From Gammaproteobacteria bacterium (GTDB lineage Bacteria > Pseudomonadota > Gammaproteobacteria > SZUA-140): 5,513 nt of DNA. The stretch is taken from contig JALSHQ010000065.1 of NCBI GenBank assembly GCA_026982145.1, forward strand, positions 1 to 5,513, in the 5' to 3' direction. Of this stretch, positions 1-5,513 are shown piece after piece. The stretch's first letter is position 1. Each line of letters begins with the position of its first letter. The notes below the pieces were generated by a model. That model made no database searches. It was given only the letters and a program-made list of their open reading frames with translations, and was not told where the DNA came from. The position numbers were made by a program, and so were the translations under genes.

Positions 1-793
1 TGCCACGTCGAGAGATGAAACGTGGTGTGATCGTCGCATCAAACTGCGGCGCAAGGTTTAAATAATAGGGGATCGCGATATCAGTACCAGAGACCTCTGA
101 ACTGCGAAGGCTCGGCGACAAAAGACCGGATTTACGACGGTCATCAAGCGGAAACGAGATATAGGGCAGGTAAAAAAAAGGGACGTGCATAAATGATAGC
201 ACTGCATGCTGCGCACTGCCCTCGCCACTTTCACGATCCAGCCTGATCTTACTTGAGCGCAACAGCCAATCTTCACGCCCAATGTCGCAAGTGGTGTAGG
301 TCGCCTCTTTCAGCACGGTGACATCCTGCGACTCAAAGATAATCTGCGCCGCATCACCACGCACATGTTTACTGCGTATCTGAAAGCGAGCGTTATCGAT
401 ATGACCGCTGGAATCGGCCAGATTAATCGACCCGCTATCCCCTTCAAAGACCGCCTCTGGGGTCGCAAAAAAAAGACTCGCGTCAGCATCGAGGCGCGCT
501 TCATTTTTATGATAGCGCGCGCTGTCAGTACGCAACAATTGATTCGCCTGCCGGAATTCAACCCCACCCCTCATTTCATAGAGATCTCGCCCGATGGCAC
601 GCCCCTCATCAGCAGTGATGATACTCTTCTTACCAAGGCTCGCATCAAGGGTGTAAAAGGGGGCAAGGTGATGGCGACAGAGCGCCTCTTCGCTCGCCAG
701 CGCCTCCTCGCCGAAAAAGAGTGGCGTGATCACCGCAAGCCCGCTCAAGGCTGCATAAAAACGTGCCGATCTAGGGGGTTCAACAGAAAACAA
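1..793 (-). CDS. lptD: LPS-assembly outer-membrane protein LptD (N-terminal part, runs off left edge)
   Basis: LptD, with lipoprotein LptE, forms the outer-membrane translocon that inserts lipopolysaccharide into the outer leaflet. The minus strand is open in one frame from the left edge to a TAA near position 880. From a TTG at 793 it gives 264 codons. Residues 1-33 look like a signal peptide: basic n-region (PPRSAR), hydrophobic core (FYAALSGLAVITPLFF), ALA cleavage site. Residues about 45-165 fit the periplasmic OstA/LptA-like beta-jellyroll domain (GRDLYEMRGGVEFRQ, then repeated short strands). Residues about 166-264 match the start of the LptD barrel region: ATYTTCDIG, VPFFYLPYISFPLDDRRKSG, IPYYLNLAPQFDATITPRF. 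Cys39 and Cys169 correspond to the first two disulfide cysteines of E. coli LptD; the C-terminal pair lies outside the window. Start is uncertain: no ATG lies in frame before codon 74, in mid-domain. TTG 793 has AAGGG 10 bases upstream; a TTG at 859 would add 22 residues and has no visible ribosome site. The identity is secure; the start is not. Confidence 0.93.
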   Translation of the reverse strand, partial: MFSVEPPRSARFYAALSGLAVITPLFFGEEALASEEALCRHHLAPFYTLDASLGKKSIITADEGRAIGRDLYEMRGGVEFRQANQLLRTDSARYHKNEARLDADASLFFATPEAVFEGDSGSINLADSSGHIDNARFQIRSKHVRGDAAQIIFESQDVTVLKEATYTTCDIGREDWLLRSSKIRLDRESGEGSAQHAVLSFMHVPFFYLPYISFPLDDRRKSGLLSPSLRSSEVSGTDIAIPYYLNLAPQFDATITPRFISRRG

Positions 794-901
794 CCCTGTA
801 CGACCCTTTTTTCGGTGCGGCTTTTTTTCAGATCGGATTGAGTGGTAAGGTAAGCGCAAGACGATTTTTAGATTACGTTAAATAACAGATACGGTAATTG
901 T
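794..901. promoter_or_regulatory. divergent intergenic/leader region between lptD and the efflux operon
   Basis: These 108 bases separate the likely lptD start from the adaptor ATG and must carry, or lie next to, the 5' signals of both transcription units. The stretch at about 861-900 is AT-rich. A weak candidate for lptD on the minus strand is TTACCG (897-892), 16 bases, then TAATCT (875-870). It would start transcription close to the upstream TTG (859) and so favour the TTG at 793. For the plus strand I see only weak -10-like hexamers (TAGATT 869-874, TTAAAT 878-883) without a good -35. GGTAA occurs twice in tandem at 844-853. A T7 run at 822-828 and a T6 run at 807-812 are on the plus strand. 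No convincing operator palindrome or terminator hairpin was seen. Confidence 0.4.
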
Positions 902-2080
902 ATGAGTGATGCGGATATACAAGTCAAAAAATTATCAATAAAGTATATCCTGATTCTCATTCTCTGTGTGATTTCACTGGCGGCTCTGCTAGTGTTCACC
1001 ACACCGGCGAAACAGCCGGAGCTGCGCGAAATTCCAGCCACTCAGGTGGCACTGCTGCCGATTCTGCAGCAGACAATTCAGCCTATCAAACAGGTCAGCG
1101 GCCACTTGCAACCGGTGCGCAACAGTGCGCTCAATTTCGAGCTCTCCGGGCAAGTGACGGCGCGCTACGTGGAGCCCGGCAATCAGGTAGCCAAGGGTGA
1201 GCCGCTCATTGCACTCCAGCGCGGTGACCAGCAAGATGCGCTTGCAGAGGCGAAGGCGCAACTGTCGCAAGAGCAAAGGGCCATTGAGCGGGATAAACGC
1301 CTGCTTAAACTCATCAGCGAAAACCGCGAACTACAGGCACGAGAAGTGGCGCGCCTTGAGCAGTTAGGGCAGCAGTCGCTCGCCTCACGCTCAATGCGAG
1401 ACAACGCCCGGCAACTGCTACTGCAACAGCAGCGCGAAGAGGAGCAGCTCAAGTATAGTGTTGAAACTGGCAACGCGCGGCGCTCACTAAAGCAGGCGGC
1501 ACTGCGCCGCGCTGAGCGCAACCTAGCACGCACCACACTGAGCGCCCCTTATGCAGGGGTGGTTAATGCGGTGCATCTGGAGGTGGGTGATTATGTGACA
1601 CCCAACCAAGTGGCGGTTGAACTACTGCAACTGGACTCACTTGACCTTAACGTTGATGTTAATGGCACCACTGCCGCGATGTTAAGCCTGCACCAAGCGG
1701 TCTCGGTCGAAGTTAAAGGCGAGCAGCATCGCGGGAAGATTGTTGCCCTGCAGCGCAGCCCCGACCCACAAACCTTTACCCATGCGCTGCGCATCCGACT
1801 CAACGGCAAAGGGTTGCAAGCGGGCACGCAGGCGGTGGCCTCGCTCAAACTAAAAACTTTGCCTAATGCATTGACGGTGCCAGTTGCGGCGCTGCTGCAC
1901 CATAACGGCAACAGTTTTATCTTCATTTCCGAGGCAGGAAAGCTGCGCCGTGTTGCGGTCGCACTGGGTGCCCGTCAAAGCAAGCAACAGGTGATCGTTG
2001 GTGAAGTACATGCCGGGGAGATGGTGGTGGCACGTGATGTCGCTTTTCTCACCGATGGCCAATCGGTGGTGCATGAGTGA
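902..2080 (+). CDS. RND efflux periplasmic adaptor subunit (membrane fusion protein, HlyD/AcrA type)
   Basis: This is a membrane fusion protein linking an inner-membrane RND pump to an outer-membrane channel. Residues 1-13 are short and partly basic (VKKLSIK). Residues about 14-33 form a hydrophobic helix, an uncleaved anchor or signal. The Cys at 22 has no lipobox, so it is probably not a lipoprotein. The two lipoyl half-motifs are at about 78-105 (FELSGQVTARYVEPGNQVAKGEPLIAL) and 211-243 (TLSAPYAGVVNAVHLEVGDYV). Between them is a Gln/Glu/Arg-rich coiled-coil hairpin of about 105 residues. Its tip carries Arg151, Leu155 and Ser162, with the R-x3-L-x6-S spacing of the TolC-docking motif of AcrA. 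A beta-barrel domain covers about 246-318 and a membrane-proximal domain about 320-392 (TVPVAALLHHNGNSFIFI). Length is typical of the family. The start ATG has only a weak ribosome site (ACGG). The permease gene follows after 31 bases, indicating an operon. Substrate cannot be told from sequence. Confidence 0.93.
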   Translation: MSDADIQVKKLSIKYILILILCVISLAALLVFTTPAKQPELREIPATQVALLPILQQTIQPIKQVSGHLQPVRNSALNFELSGQVTARYVEPGNQVAKGEPLIALQRGDQQDALAEAKAQLSQEQRAIERDKRLLKLISENRELQAREVARLEQLGQQSLASRSMRDNARQLLLQQQREEEQLKYSVETGNARRSLKQAALRRAERNLARTTLSAPYAGVVNAVHLEVGDYVTPNQVAVELLQLDSLDLNVDVNGTTAAMLSLHQAVSVEVKGEQHRGKIVALQRSPDPQTFTHALRIRLNGKGLQAGTQAVASLKLKTLPNALTVPVAALLHHNGNSFIFISEAGKLRRVAVALGARQSKQQVIVGEVHAGEMVVARDVAFLTDGQSVVHE

Positions 2081-2111
2081 TCCGCGCACCCTTCAACAAG
2101 ATTAATCTCGC

Positions 2112-5100
2112 ATGCGCCTAATCCGCTTCAGTATCGATAACCCGCTCATCACCAATCTGCTATTGGTGCTGGTGCTGATCATGGGGCTGCTGTCGTGGTA
2201 TTCGCTGCCGCAAGAGATGTTTCCGGTGATCGAGATGGATAAAGTCAAAGTGACCACCGTCTATAAAGGCGCCTCTCCGGAAGAGATGGAACGGCTGGTC
2301 AGCCTGCCTATTGAAGAAGAGTTTGATGACATGATGGAGATCGATACCATCACCTCCACCAGTAGCGAGGGGCTCTCCAACATCATCATCGACCTCAAGT
2401 CCGGCACCGATGTGACAGAGTTCGTCAACGACGCGCGCTCTATTCTGGAACGCATCAGTGACCTGCCAAGAGATGCCGAGCGCCCCGAGTTGAGCCGCAT
2501 GAAATCACGCATACCGGTCATCAGCGTGGCGCTTTACGGTGATGTCTCGCGCAGCCACCTGTTTGAACTGGCGGATGATGTAAAACGCCGCTTGCTGGCG
2601 ATTCCCGGCGTGGCGAGTGCGGGCATTGCGGGTAATCGTGAATGGGAGCTGTGGGTTGAAGTCGACCCATATCGCATGGCGGTACTCAAGGTACCGCTCT
2701 CGCTCATCACACAGGTGCTGCGCGACAACCTTGGCGACCTTCCCGGCGGTTCAATTAAGGCGGATGAGGGAGACATTTTGCTGCGCGGCAAAGGGGTGCA
2801 GCCAGAAGCGGAGGCGATCTCCCGGTTGGTGCTACGCCATAGCAGTAACGGCAGCGAGCTGCTGCTCGGCGAGGTTGCCAAGGTGAGTGTGAGACTAGAA
2901 GAGCCGCGCACGCTGGCTCGTTTTAACGGGCGCTCATCGGTGAATATGATCGTCACCAAAACGGCGGAATCATCCACCATTGAGATATCAGAACAGGTAC
3001 GCGAACTGGCAAAAGCGATGCGCAGCGAACTCCCCAATTCGGTTCAATTGGGCGTTTTTAGTGATCTCTCGGTCTATGTGAAAACACGCCTTGAGACGGT
3101 GAAGTCTTCTGCCTTTGTCGGCCTGATACTGGTGCTGCTGTCGCTCTATCTATTTCTCAATTTTCGCGTTGCGCTCATCACCGCACTTGGTATTCCGGTC
3201 TCTTTTCTCTTTGCGATCAGCTTGATGGGTTACTTCGATGTGACCATCAACATGGTGTCGCTGTTCGCTTTTCTCGTGGTGCTCGGGATGGTCGTCGATG
3301 ATGCGATCATCGTGACCGAAAATATCTATCGTCACATGGAAAATGGCGTCCCCCCTGAGCGAGCTGCCATTGTCGGTGCGCGTGAGGTCTATTGGCCAGT
3401 GGTCGCATCAACGGCCACAACCATCGCGGCCTTCATGCCGATGTTTGCCATCGGCGGCACGATGGGCGCCTTTATTGCAGTGATCCCAATCATCGTGATC
3501 TGCACCTTAATCGGCTCACTGATCGAAGCCTTCGGGGTGTTGCCCTCACATGCCAAAGAGATGCTCAAAGTAAAAAAGCGCAGCGCACGCCCCAGCAAAG
3601 TCGATTGGAAAAAGTGGCTAAAGCGCTATACCGATGTGGTACGTTGGTCACTGCACAACCGCTATTTCATGTGCATTGCCATCATCGGCCTGATGTTTCT
3701 CACCGTTGTAGTGACCACTACCCGCAGTTCATTCGAGCTATTTGGCTCGGTCGACTCCGGGCAATTTTTTATTAACGCTGAAGCGCCCAACACCTATAGC
3801 CTGCAAGACACCACTGTGCTGGCGAAGCAGATGGAGGTGGCAGTGTTTGATGCCCTTGGTGAGAACGAGCTTGAGAGTATGCTCACCAATGTGGGCGTCA
3901 CCTTTATCGATTTCCATACGGTTAAATTTGACAGTAACTACATCCAGTTGATGATTGATCTTAAAAAACCGCGCCCGGAAGGTTTTATTGACCGCTGGGT
4001 TTCACCTGTGGTCAGTCTCCGTTTCGACTGGGAGGGAACACGTGAACGCAGCACCACTGACATCATCAACCTGCTGCGCGAAAAGATGCAGACAATCGCC
4101 GGGATTCAGCGCCTCTCGATCCTCCGACCCGCAGGCGGGCCGGCGGGTGCCGATATTGAAATCGGCGTGGTGGGCAGAGAGTTTGACCAACTGCGCGAGA
4201 TCGGTGAAGAGGTTAAACTCGCACTGCAGAGTCTGCCCGGCGTTTACGACATCCGACAAGACCTTGAACCGGGCAAACTCGAATATCAATACACACTCAA
4301 TGACCGCGGCCGCCAACTGGGGCTAACTCAGGCAAAACTGGCTGAGGCGATCCGGGGAGGGTACCAAGGGGTTGAAGTGACTCATGTCACGCGGGGCAAC
4401 AAACGACTGCCGGTACGGGTGATTTATCCTGAGTCGACCCGCAAACAAGCCGCCTCACTGGGCGAGCAGCGTATCGTGCTCGATAACGGCAAGATGGTCT
4501 ATTTCGAAGAGGTCGCCGATATTAAATTCGGGCGCAGTTTTGACTCCGTCAAGCGGCGCGACATGCAACGTCTGGCAACAGTGACAGCAGAGGTCGATGC
4601 CAAGGTGACAACAGCGATTGAAGTCTCCAACTACATCCAGCAACAGTTCGCAGACCTTTCACAGCGCCACCCCGGCATTGAGCTGGTGTTCATGGGTGAA
4701 AAGCGCGAAGCGAGCGAGTCCATGCGCGATATGCTCAATGCTTTCATCATTGCATTGGCGCTGATCTTCTTCATTCTTGCCGCACTGTTTAAATCTCTGC
4801 TCGACCCACTGGTCGTGATGTTCGCCATTCCATTCGGCATTATCGGGGTGATCATTGGCCACTTTATTATGGGTTTTCATCTGCAATTTTTATCGATGGT
4901 CGGCTTCCTTGCCCTTGCCGGTATTATCGTGAATGACTCGCTGATTCTTGTCGACTTCGCCAAAAAAATGCGCGCCAAAGGGATGGATCGTATCGAAGCG
5001 ATGGTGGAGGCGGGGCGGGTACGTGCACGGCCGATTCTGCTGACCAGCGTCACCACTTTTCTTGGCATATCACCGCTGATCTTTTTTTCAACGGGGCAGA

Positions 5101-5279
5101 CCGCATTCCTCGCGCCAATGGCCGTTAGCCTTGGCTTCGGGTTACTCTTTGCAACCCTGTTAATTTTAATCGGTGTGCCCTGTTTTTACATGGTCGCGGA
5201 TGACCTGCGCAACAAGAGTATAAAAATTTGTCGTCGGCTATTAGGGCGCGAAGCAGAGGTGCCTCGCCATGCAGGATGA
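2112..5279 (+). CDS. RND efflux transporter permease subunit (AcrB/HAE superfamily)
   Basis: This is an inner-membrane proton-driven exporter, the pump of a tripartite system. At 1055 residues it is full length and intact. It has the usual duplicated plan: TM1 at about 11-31, a first large periplasmic loop about 32-330, TM2-TM6 at about 334-480, a cytoplasmic linker of basic residues at about 484-505, TM7 near 518-536, a second periplasmic loop to about 870, and TM8-TM12 at about 875-1030. TM4 has the proton-relay pair Asp396-Asp397 in GMVVDDAIIVTENIYRH. TM10 reads GIIVNDSLILVDFAKK, with Asn941-Asp942 where AcrB has Lys940. RARPILLTS at 971-979 matches the conserved TM11 motif, including Arg971 and Thr978. 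Porter-domain signatures include GVASAGIAGNREWELWVEVDP and DLPGGSI. Start MRLIRFSIDNPL is the family's usual N-terminus, although no good ribosome site precedes it; coupling to the adaptor's stop 31 bases upstream is plausible. It follows the adaptor gene and overlaps the kinase gene by 11 bases. Substrate is unknown: drugs, lipids or metabolites are all possible. Confidence 0.95.
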   Translation: MRLIRFSIDNPLITNLLLVLVLIMGLLSWYSLPQEMFPVIEMDKVKVTTVYKGASPEEMERLVSLPIEEEFDDMMEIDTITSTSSEGLSNIIIDLKSGTDVTEFVNDARSILERISDLPRDAERPELSRMKSRIPVISVALYGDVSRSHLFELADDVKRRLLAIPGVASAGIAGNREWELWVEVDPYRMAVLKVPLSLITQVLRDNLGDLPGGSIKADEGDILLRGKGVQPEAEAISRLVLRHSSNGSELLLGEVAKVSVRLEEPRTLARFNGRSSVNMIVTKTAESSTIEISEQVRELAKAMRSELPNSVQLGVFSDLSVYVKTRLETVKSSAFVGLILVLLSLYLFLNFRVALITALGIPVSFLFAISLMGYFDVTINMVSLFAFLVVLGMVVDDAIIVTENIYRHMENGVPPERAAIVGAREVYWPVVASTATTIAAFMPMFAIGGTMGAFIAVIPIIVICTLIGSLIEAFGVLPSHAKEMLKVKKRSARPSKVDWKKWLKRYTDVVRWSLHNRYFMCIAIIGLMFLTVVVTTTRSSFELFGSVDSGQFFINAEAPNTYSLQDTTVLAKQMEVAVFDALGENELESMLTNVGVTFIDFHTVKFDSNYIQLMIDLKKPRPEGFIDRWVSPVVSLRFDWEGTRERSTTDIINLLREKMQTIAGIQRLSILRPAGGPAGADIEIGVVGREFDQLREIGEEVKLALQSLPGVYDIRQDLEPGKLEYQYTLNDRGRQLGLTQAKLAEAIRGGYQGVEVTHVTRGNKRLPVRVIYPESTRKQAASLGEQRIVLDNGKMVYFEEVADIKFGRSFDSVKRRDMQRLATVTAEVDAKVTTAIEVSNYIQQQFADLSQRHPGIELVFMGEKREASESMRDMLNAFIIALALIFFILAALFKSLLDPLVVMFAIPFGIIGVIIGHFIMGFHLQFLSMVGFLALAGIIVNDSLILVDFAKKMRAKGMDRIEAMVEAGRVRARPILLTSVTTFLGISPLIFFSTGQTAFLAPMAVSLGFGLLFATLLILIGVPCFYMVADDLRNKSIKICRRLLGREAEVPRHAG
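5255..5260 (+). promoter_or_regulatory. ribosome binding site of the amgK-like gene, inside the permease gene
   Basis: AGAGGT lies 8 bases before the ATG at 5269, within the last codons of the permease gene. It is the clearest ribosome site in the window and supports a start at 5269 and translation overlapping the permease gene. Confidence 0.65.
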
Positions 5280-5513
5280 TCAACGCCTGATCAAGCTAAA
5301 ACGATGGCTGCACAATGACCTCGGCATCCACTTTGATCACATCGCCCCCGCCTCTAGCGATGCCAGCTTTCGCCGTTATTTCCGCATTCAGCATGAAGGC
5401 AAAAGCTTGATCGTCATGGATGCCCCACCGGAAAAAGAGGATTGTGGCCCGTTCATCAAGATCTCAAATGCAATGGCTGCAATGAAACTCAATGTGCCGC
5501 GTGTGCTGCAACA
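5269..5513 (+). CDS. amgK: AmgK-like N-acetylmuramate/N-acetylglucosamine kinase, aminoglycoside phosphotransferase fold (N-terminal part, runs off right edge)
   Basis: The frame from ATG 5269 is open to the right edge, giving 81 complete codons. The N-terminus fits the phosphotransferase family that includes AmgK of Pseudomonas. That enzyme phosphorylates MurNAc (and GlcNAc) at C1 so that MurU can make UDP-MurNAc, bypassing de novo synthesis in peptidoglycan recycling. Supporting features are ASSDASFRRYFRI (residues 28-40), the nucleotide-binding loop region of this family; then KSLIVMDAPPEKEDCGPF (45-62), with the MDAPP signature; then NVPRVLQ (75-81). The catalytic Brenner-type motif would lie beyond the window, so activity cannot be judged. 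The gene starts 11 bases inside the end of the permease gene and has AGAGGT 8 bases upstream. Its divergent linkage to lptD, as in pseudomonads, strengthens the call. A more general phosphotransferase role cannot be excluded from 81 residues. Confidence 0.85.
   Translation, partial: MQDDQRLIKLKRWLHNDLGIHFDHIAPASSDASFRRYFRIQHEGKSLIVMDAPPEKEDCGPFIKISNAMAAMKLNVPRVLQ

Noticed and set aside
310..567. Minus-strand open frame of 85 codons, and a similar one at 58-282
   Set aside because: Both lie in other frames of the same strand as lptD; the LptD frame is continuous and explains the sequence.
365..841. Plus-strand open frame of 158 codons opposite the lptD 5' region
   Set aside because: It is antisense to a frame whose translation matches LptD along its whole length. 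Its own product has low-complexity basic stretches and no recognisable domain.
1183..1536. Minus-strand Ser/Arg/Cys-rich open frame within the adaptor gene
   Set aside because: It is the antisense shadow of the coiled-coil codons (Gln, Glu, Arg, Ala) and matches no family I know.
901..2112. Possible lipoprotein signal in the adaptor (Cys22)
   Set aside because: The residues before Cys22 (LILIL) lack the small residues at -1/-2 needed for a lipobox, so a transmembrane anchor fits better.
2534..3037. Minus-strand open frame of 167 codons within the permease gene
   Set aside because: It is antisense to conserved porter-domain sequence and is Ser-rich, as expected of a shadow frame.
3735..3750. 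Inverted repeat CGAGC-N6-GCTCG
   Set aside because: It has short arms, lies inside conserved permease coding sequence and lacks a T-run, so it is not a terminator and is likely chance.
4126..4151. GC-rich repeat-like stretch with CCCGC and GCGGG blocks
   Set aside because: It encodes a Pro/Ala/Gly loop (residues 673-680) of the permease; the repetition follows from the codons used.
1..5513. CRISPR arrays, tRNA or rRNA genes, insertion-sequence ends, riboswitches
   Set aside because: No repeated spaced units, transposase frames, terminal inverted repeats or RNA-gene signatures were seen on either strand.

Overview
The window reads as a chromosomal segment of a gammaproteobacterium of moderate GC content. 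It carries the 5' part of the outer-membrane gene lptD and the 5' part of an amgK-type sugar kinase gene. These two genes sit close together in divergent orientation in pseudomonads and relatives. A two-gene RND efflux operon lies between them here. The sequence does not fix genus or species, and nothing indicates a plasmid, phage or insertion sequence.

Layout: (1) Positions 1-793, minus strand: N-terminal 264 codons of LptD, the LPS-assembly outer-membrane protein, running off the left edge. Its reading frame has no ATG near the N-terminus, so a TTG start is the best reading. (2) Positions 794-901: a short divergent intergenic/leader region that must hold the 5' signals for both directions; no convincing sigma-70 promoter was seen. 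(3) Positions 902-2080, plus strand: a 392-residue periplasmic adaptor (membrane fusion protein) anchored by one N-terminal helix. Its long alpha-hairpin carries an R-x3-L-x6-S tip motif like that of AcrA. (4) Positions 2112-5279, plus strand: a full-length 1055-residue RND permease with the TM4 Asp-Asp proton-relay pair and an Asn-Asp in place of the TM10 lysine region of AcrB. (5) Positions 5269-5513, plus strand: the first 81 codons of an AmgK-like phosphotransferase. It overlaps the permease gene by 11 bases and runs off the right edge.

The adaptor and permease should form the inner-membrane and periplasmic parts of a tripartite proton-driven exporter. No outer-membrane channel is encoded here, so a TolC-type protein from elsewhere is the likely partner. 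The flanking genes are envelope genes: LPS delivery to the outer membrane on one side and peptidoglycan sugar recycling on the other. The overlap of the kinase with the permease suggests that the efflux genes and the recycling gene are transcribed together. I found no evidence of a wholly new system. The points most worth a second look are the gene order, the missing ATG of lptD, and the adaptor and permease motif details.
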